Shown piece by piece: positions 1 to 9,148 of a stretch of DNA of 44,682 nt. The notes beneath the pieces were generated by a model. That model had not been told where the DNA came from. It was given only the letters and a program-made list of their open reading frames with translations, and did not search any database. Every line of letters begins with the position of its first letter. Positions within the stretch are counted from its first letter, which is position 1. The stretch is from Candidatus Nanopelagicales bacterium (lineage in GTDB: Bacteria; Actinomycetota; Actinomycetes; S36-B12). The stretch covers positions 83,773 through 128,454 of the forward strand of contig JAFMCP010000001.1 in NCBI GenBank assembly GCA_017857705.1, written 5' to 3'. Position numbers and translations under genes: made by a program.

Positions 1-123
1 ACTCAATCCTTCGGGGCTCACAAACGCGGCGACATCACACCTTTGGGTAAGCACTACTTTGCCTCGTTTGATCCAGCGAATAATGAGACTATTTTCCGGA
101 TAAAAACCAAACGACCCAACTAA
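1..123 (+). CDS. 3' end of an unidentified gene (partial)
   Basis: Frame 1 is open from the first base to a TAA at 121-123 and gives about 40 residues, with a basic, polar C-terminus (ending KTKRPN). The gene starts outside the window. The composition resembles an ordinary protein tail, but there is no motif I recognise, so no function is proposed. The call rests only on the open frame and the lack of a better explanation for this edge. No clear terminator hairpin follows it. The next 200 bases (124-323) hold no convincing gene, only two imperfect copies of a TGCTTGAG-type octamer near 280-310. Confidence 0.35.
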   Translation, partial: TQSFGAHKRGDITPLGKHYFASFDPANNETIFRIKTKRPN

Positions 124-323
124 ATCGTTAAGGGTCTCCCGCGCGGCTTTCACATTCGAATCATGGGATTGCATCAATATCGTCATGAAAGAAATCTGAT
201 GCACGATCTACCCTGTGGTAAAGATTGCCTGATCTTTTGTGGATTGCGAGACGGTCGGAGACAGGCTTGTGCACGGTCAGGTGCTTGAGCCACCCAGCTG
301 CTTGAGTCACCTAGATGAGTGGG

Positions 324-1121
324 TTACGCCCGAGGAGAGATATTCACGTAGTCCCAATATTTGGCGGAGATTCCATCGCCAGATGAAGCACCGCGCAATC
401 GCCGGCTAACCCATGGCCACCCATGATTCTTGGCCCACGACATGTGACCCAGTGCCCGCGCGGGTAGATTCGCCCGAACAATCTCACCGTTGGGCACCAG
501 CCAATCTGAATTGCCCCAGCCCAGAGCCTGCATCGCGGCATCGGCAACTAGGGCATGGCCGCGTGGGTTTAAATGCAGCCTGTCTGCATCCCAAATACCT
601 GGATCATCAAATATTTCCTTGTCCCAAAAATCAACCAGGTAGCAGTCATAAGCCTCTGCAATAGCTAGGGTCGCTGACCGCAAGCCCGCAAAGCGATCAC
701 GAATTAGTCCCATTACCTTCGAATTGCGCCCTGGATCTCCGAAGGCAAAAAGTAGAACATCATGTCCGCCAGATCGCAATTCTCGTACGGCATATTCAAG
801 TTCGGTTGCCTTGACGTCTAGGTCAAATGAACCTCGCATGGCGTCATTGATTCCACCGGCGAAGGAGACCAATGCTGGATTGAGCTCAAGTGCGCGAGGG
901 ACCTGCTCATCCACCATTTGGGTTAATAATCGTCCACGGATGGCAAGATTTGCGTATCGCAAGGGTTCGTCCGGCGTGCAATATTTGTCGGCTAACTTTC
1001 CAGCCAAGCGATCAGCCCAGCCGTAATACACATCATTGACACCAAGGTCAGCCACGCCCTCGGTGAAACTGTCACCAAGAGCTACGAAAGAGGCCCATTC
1101 CTTAGCGTGTGTATTGATCAC
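324..1121 (-). CDS. SGNH/GDSL-family hydrolase (esterase/lipase-like)
   Basis: A 265-residue protein with the block arrangement of SGNH hydrolases. It has a GDSF nucleophile block at residues 16-19 (Ser18), a GGIND block at 89-93 (the Asn of block III) and a DRLH block at 180-183 (catalytic Asp and His). No signal peptide is visible, so it is probably cytoplasmic. Members of this family cleave ester bonds in lipids, acylated sugars or small esters; the substrate cannot be read from sequence. Translation starts at a GTG (1121), and the next in-frame ATG lies well past the GDS block. It lies downstream of the UPF0104 gene on the same strand but is separated from it by a terminator, so it is probably transcribed alone. 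The family is clear; the role is not. Confidence 0.85.
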   Translation of the reverse strand: MINTHAKEWASFVALGDSFTEGVADLGVNDVYYGWADRLAGKLADKYCTPDEPLRYANLAIRGRLLTQMVDEQVPRALELNPALVSFAGGINDAMRGSFDLDVKATELEYAVRELRSGGHDVLLFAFGDPGRNSKVMGLIRDRFAGLRSATLAIAEAYDCYLVDFWDKEIFDDPGIWDADRLHLNPRGHALVADAAMQALGWGNSDWLVPNGEIVRANLPARALGHMSWAKNHGWPWVSRRLRGASSGDGISAKYWDYVNISPRA

Positions 1122-1176
1122 TCCAGTGAATCCCCGCTCACAATTATTATCAATGATCTATTCGATGATCTACATG

Positions 1177-1220
1177 AAAAGACCCGGCCGCCGAAGGCTT
1201 CCCCTCCCGCGACGACCGGG
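1177..1220 (-). terminator. Rho-independent terminator after the UPF0104 gene
   Basis: On the minus strand an 11-bp stem (1210-1220 pairing with 1183-1193) forms completely if two G-U pairs are allowed. A run of four U follows at 1177-1180. On the plus strand the same two positions are mismatches and there is no U run, so it should act on minus-strand transcripts coming from the gene that ends at 1286. Confidence 0.7.
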
Positions 1221-1285
1221 TTGGGAAAACCATAGTGGGTGCTCATCTGATATTCCAATGGGACACTACTTTCGGGGTCACATTC

Positions 1286-2413
1286 TCAGGTGGTGTTTGG
1301 CCCAGCTGCCTGAGGCGGATTACCTGATACCTTGGCCAAAGCCTGGCCAGCCTTGCGGTACCAGGCGATAAGCGCAACTACACCGATCACAATTTGTGGG
1401 ATGAAACTAGCAGCTCGCCATACAAGGTCGGCCGCAGTGGCGGCACCCGTTGATGCCCCAAAGCCCACCAAAAGTGCGATCAACGCTGCATCGACCGTAC
1501 CCAAACCTCCGGGTGTTATTGGGATCATCAGTCCTATCTGAGCGATCGCAAATGCGGCAAATGCAGCCGCAAAAGAGGTCCCCGCAGTATCCCAGCCCTC
1601 AACTCCACGCAGAGCAACGTAGAGAATCAGAAATTGCGTAAATGAGACTGCAATTTGGGCGGCGGTCAAGGCACCCCATCGACGTTTCAGGACCTCATAC
1701 ATGTTCGCACGGAATTTCACGATTGGTGCCTGCAAATCAACTGTCGCGAGCGCCTTAATCCGCTTTCGGAGAGGATTAATAATTTTATTAGCCAAGGATC
1801 CGATTTTCACGGCTAAGGGTTCAGAACGCATGACGAGTACGAAAACTATGACAACCAGGGCCAAAATGGCGATCCCAAGGATCCCGGTGACGGCATGTGT
1901 GTTACCGCCAAGTCCAAACAGGGTGATTGCTATCACGCCAAGAACGGGAAAAAATAAAGTTACAAAGGTGCTCCACAATCCCACCGCGGTGATGGCGGCA
2001 GTAGCACTCGTTCCTGAGATACCAAAAGTGTTCAACATTCCGAATTGCACGGCGAGACCAACCGCGCCTCCACCAGGCACACCGTTGCTGATCGCAAAAG
2101 CTGCTTGGTTGACCTGCTGTGACCGCCAATACTTCAGACCTGGAGTCGCTGCGAGAAAGGGGAGACCGTAAGTGAGTAAATAAACCAACACGCAAACAAC
2201 AATCAGGAATATCGCCAAAACGCTCATTGCTTCAAGTGCAGTTAACGCTTGAGAATAGCTCCCAATCTGCGGAATGACTTTCCAGAAAATAAGGACAATA
2301 AAGGCCAGTCCGATGAGTCCAAGAATGATCGATTTCTTTTTATCCAATCCGCCCGGACTTTTATTTAGCTTTGGAGGCACTTCACCTGAAACCATGGGCG
2401 TACTGTGCCACAT
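1286..2413 (-). CDS. UPF0104 / lysylphosphatidylglycerol-synthase-type integral membrane protein
   Basis: A 375-residue, very hydrophobic protein with about eight predicted membrane segments. Near residue 300 it carries the segment PGGLGTVDAALIALL, which is typical of the LPG_synthase_TM (UPF0104/AglD) family. In MprF this domain acts as a lipid flippase; stand-alone versions are usually of unknown function and probably move or handle lipids or lipid-linked sugars. There is no aminoacyl-transferase domain, so it should not be called MprF. The ATG at 2413 gives the longest form; the ATG at 2395 (Met7) is equally plausible and neither has a strong ribosome binding site. It diverges from the glyoxalase-like gene and ends before a good terminator. 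Confidence 0.8.
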   Translation of the reverse strand: MWHSTPMVSGEVPPKLNKSPGGLDKKKSIILGLIGLAFIVLIFWKVIPQIGSYSQALTALEAMSVLAIFLIVVCVLVYLLTYGLPFLAATPGLKYWRSQQVNQAAFAISNGVPGGGAVGLAVQFGMLNTFGISGTSATAAITAVGLWSTFVTLFFPVLGVIAITLFGLGGNTHAVTGILGIAILALVVIVFVLVMRSEPLAVKIGSLANKIINPLRKRIKALATVDLQAPIVKFRANMYEVLKRRWGALTAAQIAVSFTQFLILYVALRGVEGWDTAGTSFAAAFAAFAIAQIGLMIPITPGGLGTVDAALIALLVGFGASTGAATAADLVWRAASFIPQIVIGVVALIAWYRKAGQALAKVSGNPPQAAGPNTT

Positions 2414-2524
2414 CCATTGAATTTCTTGGCGAAAAGGGCGCAGATACAGGTCTCGATAATAACCTCAATCCCCGAAACGGGGGTTGCGTTCATGCGCGCT
2501 CCTGACGTTAGGCAAGATGACGTC

Positions 2525-3166
2525 ATGCGGCTTGACCATATTTCATACGCGTGTCACAGCAGTGAACTCGCCGATGTCGTTCAACGAATCGGAGTCGATC
2601 TGGGAAATACCTTCGTGGATGGTGGACGACACCCATCCTTTGGAACAAGAAACTTCACGCTGCCACTGGCACATGGGGTCTATATTGAAATTGTCAGCGC
2701 ACTTGATCATCCTTCAGCCCAAAAGGCGCCTTTCGGTCAAGCGGTGGCTCAACGCGCGAGCACAGGCGGCGGCTGGATGAGTTGGGTCGTTGCCACCCAG
2801 AACTTGGCCCATGTTGAATCGACTCTCGGACGAAATGCGGCTGCTGGGCATCGAATTCGCCCTGACGGCGTTGATTTACATTGGCGCCAATTGGGTGTTT
2901 TGGACACGATGGAGTTGCCACAGTCCCCCTTCTTTGTCGAATGGGAAAGCCCTAAGGAACACCACCCAGCTTTTGGTGGTGAACGCACCGGCATCAAGGT
3001 GTTAAGTATCGAGATTAATTGCCCCACGCAGGATTTGGGCCCATTGTCGGAATCTCTCGAGCCTCTAACGAACTTGATCCAATGGAAAAATGATCCTGAG
3101 GCTGACGATTTTGGACTCACCGCCGTGATTTTTGAAACACCACATGGCCACGTAAGAATAGATTAG
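2525..3166 (+). CDS. VOC / glyoxalase-like domain protein
   Basis: About 213 residues beginning MRLDHISYAC, the usual opening of glyoxalase-like (Glyoxalase_3 type, VOC superfamily) proteins, with HGVYIEIVSALDHPS further on. The VOC fold binds a metal with His/Glu residues and is used by dioxygenases, lyases and resistance proteins; this subfamily has no settled reaction. The frame is open from 2405, and ATGs at 2405 and 2492 are possible starts. I chose 2525 because family members begin almost exactly at this Met. It is divergent from the UPF0104 gene and precedes the AI-2E exporter gene on the same strand by 55 bases, so the two may be co-transcribed. Confidence 0.75.
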   Translation: MRLDHISYACHSSELADVVQRIGVDLGNTFVDGGRHPSFGTRNFTLPLAHGVYIEIVSALDHPSAQKAPFGQAVAQRASTGGGWMSWVVATQNLAHVESTLGRNAAAGHRIRPDGVDLHWRQLGVLDTMELPQSPFFVEWESPKEHHPAFGGERTGIKVLSIEINCPTQDLGPLSESLEPLTNLIQWKNDPEADDFGLTAVIFETPHGHVRID

Positions 3167-3221
3167 GGTTTCACCGACATCAGTTTGGAATTCGGGTCTA
3201 TTTCGAGGTGAGGAACTTTAA

Positions 3222-4355
3222 ATGAGCGCCCAAGCACCACTCAATCAGCCCGCAAATCAAAATCCGACACCAGACGGCGTCCCAGAAACGTTACGCACCC
3301 TCTCAGGGATCACGTGGAGATTATTGGTCCTGCTAGCCGGTGTTGGAGTACTCGTGCTAGGAATGGGAAGGATTTTTCCCGTCGTATTCGCATTGTTTTT
3401 TGCGATGCTGGTCACCGCATGGGCAACTCCGGTCATGAACTTGATCAACAAGATCCTGCCCAAAGTTATTTCAATGATCTTGGCCCTTTTCTTGATTGGT
3501 TCGGCCATCCTGCTCATCATGTACGTGGTCATCTCTTCCTCCGTTTCTGAGGGGCCCAAACTGCTCACGAGCATCACCTCTGGGATCGACGAGATCGAGA
3601 AATGGCTACAAGAGGGGCCCCTCAAACTCACCGACGATCGATTGAGTTCCCTGATGGCCGAGGTGCAGTCCTACGGGGAGACGGCTGCAAAAGGAATTGG
3701 CGAGAGCCTCCTTGCCTCCTTGGGTTCTGTGGGAACCCTGGTTATTGCAGGATCGGTATTTATCTTTGGCGTGATCTTTTTCATGCTGACGCCGACTAAA
3801 ATCTGGAACTGGTTTGTGGGATGGCTTCCGAAGAGCATTGAAGAACCAGTCAATGTCTCTGGGGGGATTGCTTGGGGAGCGATTTCCGGTTACACCCGGG
3901 GAATTGTGATCATCGCTTTCGCCGACGCCACACTTGTCTTCATCGGCCTTACAATTTTACAGGTTCCCCTGGCACCAGCTCTTTCTGCCGTGGTCTTTCT
4001 CGGCGCCTTTATCCCCGTCATTGGTGCTCCCATTGCTACATTCTTTGCAGCAGTTGTCGCGCTCGCTGAGCGTGGTCCCGTTGTTGCTCTCTTGGTCATC
4101 GTTTTGACGGTAATCGTGGGTTCATTTGACGGAGATGTATTGCAGCCGCTCGTGATGGGCAAAGCAGTCAGCCTTCATCCCCTCGCCATTATTCTTGCGA
4201 TCGCTGCTGGCAGTATCGCCTTGGGAATCGTCGGCGCACTAATTGCCGTACCCATTGCCGGTGCCGCCTACGGCGTAGCCAAATACCTCACCGGCAAAGA
4301 CCCTGATCTGCCATTCCCACCAACGCAACCGTTTGTACCCAGCACTAATTCCTAG
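3222..4355 (+). CDS. AI-2E family transporter (PF01594-type permease)
   Basis: A 377-residue membrane protein. It has a hydrophilic N-terminus of about 30 residues, paired hydrophobic helices, a polar extracytoplasmic stretch of about 70 residues (120-190), and the conserved C-terminal half with FIPVIGAPIATF and the DGDVLQPLVMGKAVSLHP block that marks this family. Members include TqsA (autoinducer-2 release) and Na+(Li+)/H+ antiporters, so the substrate is open. A strong ribosome binding site (GAGGTGAGG, 3205-3213) lies 8 bases before the ATG. It ends 32 bases from the convergent lipoprotein gene, with no clear terminator between them. Confidence 0.9.
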   Translation: MSAQAPLNQPANQNPTPDGVPETLRTLSGITWRLLVLLAGVGVLVLGMGRIFPVVFALFFAMLVTAWATPVMNLINKILPKVISMILALFLIGSAILLIMYVVISSSVSEGPKLLTSITSGIDEIEKWLQEGPLKLTDDRLSSLMAEVQSYGETAAKGIGESLLASLGSVGTLVIAGSVFIFGVIFFMLTPTKIWNWFVGWLPKSIEEPVNVSGGIAWGAISGYTRGIVIIAFADATLVFIGLTILQVPLAPALSAVVFLGAFIPVIGAPIATFFAAVVALAERGPVVALLVIVLTVIVGSFDGDVLQPLVMGKAVSLHPLAIILAIAAGSIALGIVGALIAVPIAGAAYGVAKYLTGKDPDLPFPPTQPFVPSTNS

Positions 4356-4387
4356 AACGGATGAAAGGCCGAATTTTTACTCTTTAC

Positions 4388-4894
4388 TTAGAGACTGCGG
4401 GCATTGATATTGTCTATTGGCAGGTCATTTCCTGCGGCCACGCAGTAGCGTTCAATTCTCTCAGCGGATAAGTTAATACGCTTCAGTGATTTTGCTTTAA
4501 TGCCATCAATTCCCATTTTAGGGTTTGCCTTATTAACGTTGTTTTGAATCCGTTCGGCATTTGAGAGCGCCTTTGCAGGTAATTCCCCACCAATTACGGC
4601 AGAGTCAATGGATACCACCATGAGGTCAATGTCGGACTGAAGTTCACTCAGGAGCGCCTTTTTTTGTTTCTTGGTGAGATCAGCCGTGTCTCCATTAATT
4701 TGTGAACGGACAAGGTCAAGTGCGAAGTAGTCATCACAAGCATCTTGTGCCAAAACGGCAATGACAGCAACGCTTTCAGAGGGTGAGGGAACCACGGTCG
4801 CCGTCACTTCTGACTCGGCGCTGCTGGAACACCCTGCTAGCACGAGGGATGCGCTGAATCCAATAATTCCGATTGAAACGAATCTACCGCGCAT
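4388..4894 (-). CDS. Small secreted lipoprotein, function unknown
   Basis: A 168-residue protein. It has a basic start (MRGRF), a hydrophobic core and a clean lipobox LAGC with Cys22, followed by a Ser/Ala/Glu-rich linker. This is a type II signal peptide, so the mature protein should be lipid-anchored outside the membrane. The rest is mostly predicted helix with two cysteines (around residues 53 and 153) that could pair. I recognise no domain. A good ribosome binding site (GAAGGAG, 4902-4908) is 7 bases before the ATG, which supports the start. It is convergent with the AI-2E gene and appears to be a single-gene unit. Confidence 0.75.
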   Translation of the reverse strand: MRGRFVSIGIIGFSASLVLAGCSSSAESEVTATVVPSPSESVAVIAVLAQDACDDYFALDLVRSQINGDTADLTKKQKKALLSELQSDIDLMVVSIDSAVIGGELPAKALSNAERIQNNVNKANPKMGIDGIKAKSLKRINLSAERIERYCVAAGNDLPIDNINARSL

Positions 4895-5282
4895 TGTGAT
4901 GCTCCTTCGAGTTGTCCTGAACGTCCTGTCAGTTTACGCCACCTACGGCAGCACTGCGGGCACATTGCGGGCTTGTTTTGGGTCGAAATTCACCCTTATT
5001 GCTCACATGAATGGGGTTTAAAGTGGCCGCTGTTTCAGCATGGACCGGGTTTTCCGGGTATTTTAAATTTAGACCTTAATCCTGTCCCAGAGTTGTTCAA
5101 GGGATTTTTTCACAAATTTCAACGCACGAAGTCCCTGTTAGAAATGGCACTATTTTCCGGGGCCTCGAACGCTTATCAAGTCGTTGCTGCCACCACGCCA
5201 GTCTGGCGGATCCTCATGGATTGCTGTTAGTTGAGTTGACACTCTTTGCGCGGGTTACATCACCTGCGGGGAGGATGTCGTT
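4895..5282. other. Gene-poor stretch upstream of the lipoprotein gene
   Basis: I see no convincing gene here. A plus-strand open frame at 4973-5230 (85 residues) has no ribosome binding site, is unusually rich in Phe, Trp and Pro, and matches nothing I know. A TTGACA hexamer at 5236-5241 could be a -35 element, but no good -10 is at the right distance. With the transposase fragment that follows, the region looks like decayed or non-coding DNA. Confidence 0.4.
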
Positions 5283-5411
5283 GTGCGGAAGAGGTATCCA
5301 AATGAGTTCACAAGGGACGTGGTCGCTGTTTCCCGCCGGGGTGACTTGATGATTCCTGAGGTCGCCTCAGATGAAGAATCCCAACAGGACCCTGTACGGG
5401 TGTGCGACTAA
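5283..5411 (+). pseudogene. IS3-type transposase OrfA N-terminal fragment (remnant)
   Basis: Reading from a GTG at 5283 gives 42 residues and then TAA at 5409-5411. The first 30 residues (KRYPNEFTRDVVAVSRRGD, then a segment ending EVASD) match the N-terminal DNA-binding helix region of actinobacterial IS3-family OrfA proteins as I know them. Those usually continue with about FGVSEESVRRWVRQAD. Here the text jumps from ASD to EES with about four residues missing, then degrades and stops; the rest of OrfA, OrfB and the element ends are absent. GGGGAGG lies 8 bases before the GTG. I take it as the relic of an old insertion. The family call is from memory of the motif, not from a search. Confidence 0.6.
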
Positions 5412-5456
5412 AAAAAGCTCGACCCAGTCTCTTTAGGGAGAGACTGGGTCGAGCTG
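5410..5456 (-). terminator. Strong rho-independent terminator after nrdJ
   Basis: There is a perfect 16-bp inverted repeat (5416-5431 with 5440-5455), extendable to 17 bp with one more T-A pair and a loop of about 6 bases. On the minus strand it is followed by seven U (5410-5416). It lies about 100 bases past the nrdJ stop codon and should end the nrdR-nrdJ transcript. The plus-strand side lacks a U run. Confidence 0.85.
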
Positions 5457-5557
5457 GCCACCGTCTGATGGCAGAGATGTGAAAACCCCTTTCATCCGGT
5501 TGTCTGTAGCGCCACGAATTCCGCCATTATCCTTGACGAAACGGTGACACTCCAGAA

Positions 5558-8386
5558 CTAACTACAACCGGAGGTATTCCCACAACCCTCACACACGTAG
5601 CAACTACCTGCGGGACGCATCTTGATTCCACAGGTCATGCAAAGCGGTGCATCTGATGCGGTTCCGGTGATTGATTCCATCAATTCCGCACTTGAATGAA
5701 CCTGCGTCGGAACAGCTGAGGCGCTTCTTACTGCAGCCTGCTCCTCCTCACCAGATGCTTCGGTGACCGCGAGATCAGCAGCTGGCGCAGGTGCATAGCT
5801 GCTTTGTACCGTTGCGGTGCGCTCCTCTGCACTGAAGATCCCTAGTGCCTCACGCTGTTCAAAAGTCAGATGGTCAAGTGCCAGACGACGGAAGATGTAG
5901 TCCATCATTGACTGCGCGATCCTGATATCGGGATCATCCGTCATGCCTGCTGGCTCAAATCGCATGTTGACGAACTTGTTGACAAATGCATCAAGTGGCA
6001 CGCCGTATTGCAATGCGATGCTGATCGCGATCGAGAAAGCGTCCATAACTCCGGCAAGTGTCGAACCCTGCTTACCGAGCTTGAGGAACACCTCACCTAG
6101 TTCGCCGTCTTCGTAGCTACCTGCAGTCATGTAGCCCTCAGCGCCAGCCACCGAGAAAGAAGTTGTTTGGCTTGGACGCGACTTAGGTAGGCGACGACGA
6201 ACAGGATGCTCAGAGACTGCGGCAGGCTCGACAGCCGAGTCTGACGTCTTAGCCTTTGCATCACTTAACGGTTGACCAACCTTGCAGTTGTCCCTGTAGA
6301 TGGCGAGAGCCTTGATTCCTTGCTTCCAACCCTGGAAGTAGATTTCCTCGACCTCGTCAACTGTTGCGTCAGATGGCATATTGACCGTCTTGCTAATTGC
6401 GCCAGAGATGAATGGTTGCACGGCGGCCATCATGCGAACATGCCCCATTGGAGTAATGGAACGCGCACCCATTGCGGTGTCGAAGATCGCATAGTGCTCC
6501 TGCTTGAGGCCTGGAGCATCAATGACATGACCATTCTCGCCGATGAACTCAATAATCGCTTCAACCGTTTCCTCCGCATAACCAAGTTTGCGCAGTGCAC
6601 GCGGAATTGTCTGGTTCACGATCTGCATGGAGCCGCCGCCAACGAGCTTCTTGAACTTGACCAAGGAGAAGTCTGGTTCAATGCCGGTGGTGTCGCAGTC
6701 CATCATGAAACCAATAGTTCCGGTTGGAGCCAACACGGATGCTTGAGCGTTACGCCAGCCATTGTTCTCGCCAAGCGTGAGGGCTTCTTCCCAAACCTTT
6801 ACAGCCAGAGCAGTCACATCGCCATCAAGATTACTAAAGCGACGAATATTGTCATTGGATGCAGCATGCTTGCGCATTACTCTCTTGTGGGCGTATTCGT
6901 TACGTGCATAACCCTCATAAGGACCAACAATCCCAGCGAGCTCAGCACTGCGCTTGTAAGCCGTTCCTGTCATGAGCGAAGTGATTCCTGCAGCAAATGC
7001 ACGTCCAGCTTCGGAGTCATATGGCAAGCTCGTCGCCATGAGCAATGCACCGAGGTTTGCGTAGCCAACACCCAACTGACGGAAACGCCGTGTGGTGTCG
7101 CCAATGGGCGCTGTCGGGAAATCGGCAAAACAGATCGAGATATCCATTGCTGTGATTACGTATTCAACAGCCTTGGAGAATCGCTCCGCGTCAAAGGTGT
7201 CGTCATCCTTGAGAAACTTCAGCAGGTTCAAACTGGCCAAGTTACAGGAAGAGTTGTCCAAGCTCATGTATTCAGAGCAAGGGTTTGAAGCGTTGATTCG
7301 ACCCGTCTCGGGGTTGGTGTGCCAGTCATTGATTGTGTCGTCGTATTGGATACCGGGATCCGCACATGCCCAGGCGGCCTCAGTCATCTTACGAAAGAGC
7401 TCACGAGCGTCAACGGTTTCAACTACACGCCCATCGGTGCGTGCTGTAAGGCCGAATGGCTCACCATTTTCCACAGCAGTCATGAATAGATCAGATACCC
7501 GAACCGAGTTATTTGCATTTTGGTATTGGACACTGGCGATATCTGTGCCACCCAAATCCATGTCGTATCCCGCATCACGAAGGACTCGGATTTTGTCTTC
7601 CTCGCGTACCTTGGTCTCAATGAACTCTTCGATATCAGGATGATCAACGTCAAGAACCACCATCTTTGCAGCGCGACGAGTGGCTCCGCCCGACTTGATC
7701 GTTCCGGCGGATGCGTCAGCACCGCGCATGAATGAGACCGGTCCTGATGCTGTTCCACCGGATGAACGCAATAGTTCTTTGCTGGAACGGATCCGCGACA
7801 GGTTTAGTCCAGCACCGGAGCCGCCTTTGAAGATCATGCCCTCCTCGCGGTACCAGTTAAGGATTGAGTCCATGGTGTCATCAACGCTCAAGATGAAGCA
7901 TGCACTGACCTGCTGGGGTGCCGTTGTTCCCACGTTGAACCAAACCGGTGAGTTGAAAGAAAACACTTGATGCAAAAGCATGTAGGTGAGTTCATGCTCA
8001 AAGACTTCAGAATCCTTGTCGGTACGGAAGTAACCATTGTCACGACCAGCCTTGGTGTACGTGAGGACAACCCGATCAATGAGTTGTTTCAGGCTCCACT
8101 CGCGGTTGTCAGCCCCAACAGCTCCACGGAAATATTTTGTTGTGACGATTGTCGATGCATTGACGCTCCAAAAATCTGGGTATTCAACGCCTCGTTGCTC
8201 GAAAACAATTTCACCAGTTTTCCAGTTGTTTTGAACAACGTCACGCCGTTCCCAATTGACATCGTCATAGGGATGGATTCCCTCAGTCGTGAACAGTCGG
8301 ACCAGTTCTAATCCTGGTCCACCAACAGTGTTGTTGACGAAATCCTCTTTGGATGTAATTGTCGGTGCTTCTGGTGCTTGCGTCAT
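5558..8386 (-). CDS. nrdJ: Adenosylcobalamin-dependent (class II) ribonucleotide reductase
   Basis: A 942-residue enzyme that reduces ribonucleotides to deoxyribonucleotides using a B12-derived thiyl radical. Visible signatures are an early active-site segment SACFILSVDD (redox Cys), the NPCSEY block with the radical-site Cys, SSCNLASLNL just after it, and PTGTIGFMMDCDTTGIEPDFS in the C-terminal half of the barrel. The C-terminus is a cysteine-rich zinc-ribbon tail (CMTCG, CYVCEGCG) that carries the redox-relay cysteines. The frame is open further upstream into nrdR, but the start at 8386 (MTQAPEAP) has a ribosome binding site GAAAGG (8394-8399) at 7 bases and fits the family length. It lies 100 bases behind nrdR and is probably co-transcribed. 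No cobalamin riboswitch was seen in the gap. Confidence 0.96.
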   Translation of the reverse strand: MTQAPEAPTITSKEDFVNNTVGGPGLELVRLFTTEGIHPYDDVNWERRDVVQNNWKTGEIVFEQRGVEYPDFWSVNASTIVTTKYFRGAVGADNREWSLKQLIDRVVLTYTKAGRDNGYFRTDKDSEVFEHELTYMLLHQVFSFNSPVWFNVGTTAPQQVSACFILSVDDTMDSILNWYREEGMIFKGGSGAGLNLSRIRSSKELLRSSGGTASGPVSFMRGADASAGTIKSGGATRRAAKMVVLDVDHPDIEEFIETKVREEDKIRVLRDAGYDMDLGGTDIASVQYQNANNSVRVSDLFMTAVENGEPFGLTARTDGRVVETVDARELFRKMTEAAWACADPGIQYDDTINDWHTNPETGRINASNPCSEYMSLDNSSCNLASLNLLKFLKDDDTFDAERFSKAVEYVITAMDISICFADFPTAPIGDTTRRFRQLGVGYANLGALLMATSLPYDSEAGRAFAAGITSLMTGTAYKRSAELAGIVGPYEGYARNEYAHKRVMRKHAASNDNIRRFSNLDGDVTALAVKVWEEALTLGENNGWRNAQASVLAPTGTIGFMMDCDTTGIEPDFSLVKFKKLVGGGSMQIVNQTIPRALRKLGYAEETVEAIIEFIGENGHVIDAPGLKQEHYAIFDTAMGARSITPMGHVRMMAAVQPFISGAISKTVNMPSDATVDEVEEIYFQGWKQGIKALAIYRDNCKVGQPLSDAKAKTSDSAVEPAAVSEHPVRRRLPKSRPSQTTSFSVAGAEGYMTAGSYEDGELGEVFLKLGKQGSTLAGVMDAFSIAISIALQYGVPLDAFVNKFVNMRFEPAGMTDDPDIRIAQSMMDYIFRRLALDHLTFEQREALGIFSAEERTATVQSSYAPAPAADLAVTEASGEEEQAAVRSASAVPTQVHSSAELMESITGTASDAPLCMTCGIKMRPAGSCYVCEGCGNTSGCS

Positions 8387-8486
8387 GGTGGTGCCTTTCG
8401 TTTTGCTGGGTGAACTTGTCGGGGAGCTATCCGCTTCAAGCTGATGATGGGAAGTTTCTGTTTTTGTATTTAGTTGTGGTTGAGGC

Positions 8487-8978
8487 TTATTTACTTGAGT
8501 GAGTCGAGCGATCAGGTTCTCGGCCAGTGGGTTCGCCCTCTGCCCGAAGGAGGGCGATCTCAGCTTCAAAATCTTCAAGAGTGTCAAAGGATCGATAAAC
8601 GGAAGCGAACCGAAGGTAGGCAACCTCGTCGAGTTCGCGAAGTGGAGAAAGGATTGCGAGTCCCACCTCTTGGGCAGGGATTTCACTATTTCCTGTGGCG
8701 CGAAGAAAATCCTCGACGCGCTGTGCAAGTAGTGCGAGATGATCATCAGACACTGGCCTTCCTTGACACGCTTTGCGAACCCCACTCACGACTTTGTTTC
8801 GATTGAACGGCTCACTCACGCCGCTTCTTTTTACGACAGCAAGGGCGGCTACTTCCGCCGTTGTGAAACGACGCCCACATTGGCCGCACTCCCTACGCCG
8901 ACGAATTGCTAGCCCTTCATCTACAGTCCGAGAGTCAACGACACGAGAATCCTCTTCACGACAAAATGGGCATTTCAT
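8487..8978 (-). CDS. nrdR: Transcriptional repressor NrdR
   Basis: A 163-residue protein with the two parts of NrdR. There is an N-terminal zinc ribbon with CPFC at residues 3-6 and CGQC near 31-34, with RRRREC and RRFTT around it, followed by an ATP-cone domain (VVKRSG, then [14 protein letters not shown]). NrdR senses ATP/dATP and represses ribonucleotide reductase genes through tandem NrdR boxes. Here it is the first gene of a pair with nrdJ and would be autoregulated if the boxes at 9131-9178 are real. GGGGAG sits upstream of the ATG at 8978. The length is typical; the C-terminus is a poorly conserved, polar tail. Confidence 0.95.
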   Translation of the reverse strand: MKCPFCREEDSRVVDSRTVDEGLAIRRRRECGQCGRRFTTAEVAALAVVKRSGVSEPFNRNKVVSGVRKACQGRPVSDDHLALLAQRVEDFLRATGNSEIPAQEVGLAILSPLRELDEVAYLRFASVYRSFDTLEDFEAEIALLRAEGEPTGREPDRSTHSSK

Positions 8979-9086
8979 CAGGTCACCAACTCCCCTCTTT
9001 CACTAAATCTTGGACTTTCCTTAAATCTGACAACACTTATCACTTCATTCTCTTGCGTAACACTGGTAACGCCAATTCTGCCAGCC

Positions 9087-9148
9087 TGTGGACTGCCTGT
9101 GGATGATGTGTGTCTCACCTGTGTGCTGAAACCACAACCTGTGGGCAA
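9087..9148 (-). promoter_or_regulatory. Cluster of DnaA-box-like sites upstream of nrdR
   Basis: Three minus-strand nonamers resemble the DnaA box TT(A/G)TCCACA: TCATCCACA at 9098-9106 (one mismatch), CAGTCCACA at 9087-9095 (two) and TTGCCCACA at 9140-9148 (one). They overlap four CCTGTG repeats starting at 9085, 9096, 9118 and 9138, spaced by near-multiples of a helical turn. DnaA control of ribonucleotide reductase genes is known in E. coli; here it is inference. Confidence 0.3.

Noticed and set aside
3157-3180. TGTCGGTG on the minus strand as a second RecA-NDp promoter
   Set aside because: The eight-base spacing leads to ATCTAT rather than TAnnnT, and no minus-strand gene follows.
4973-5230. 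85-residue plus-strand open frame in the gene-poor gap
   Set aside because: There is no ribosome binding site, the composition is odd, and no family is recognised; it cannot be supported as a gene.
6272-7288. 338-residue plus-strand open frame
   Set aside because: It lies wholly opposite nrdJ, whose motifs are clear throughout; the frame shows no domain and no ribosome binding site, so it is an antisense shadow.
8387-8486. Possible cobalamin riboswitch before nrdJ
   Set aside because: The 100-base gap is too short and has no B12-box-like sequence or clear multi-stem structure, although NrdJ needs B12.
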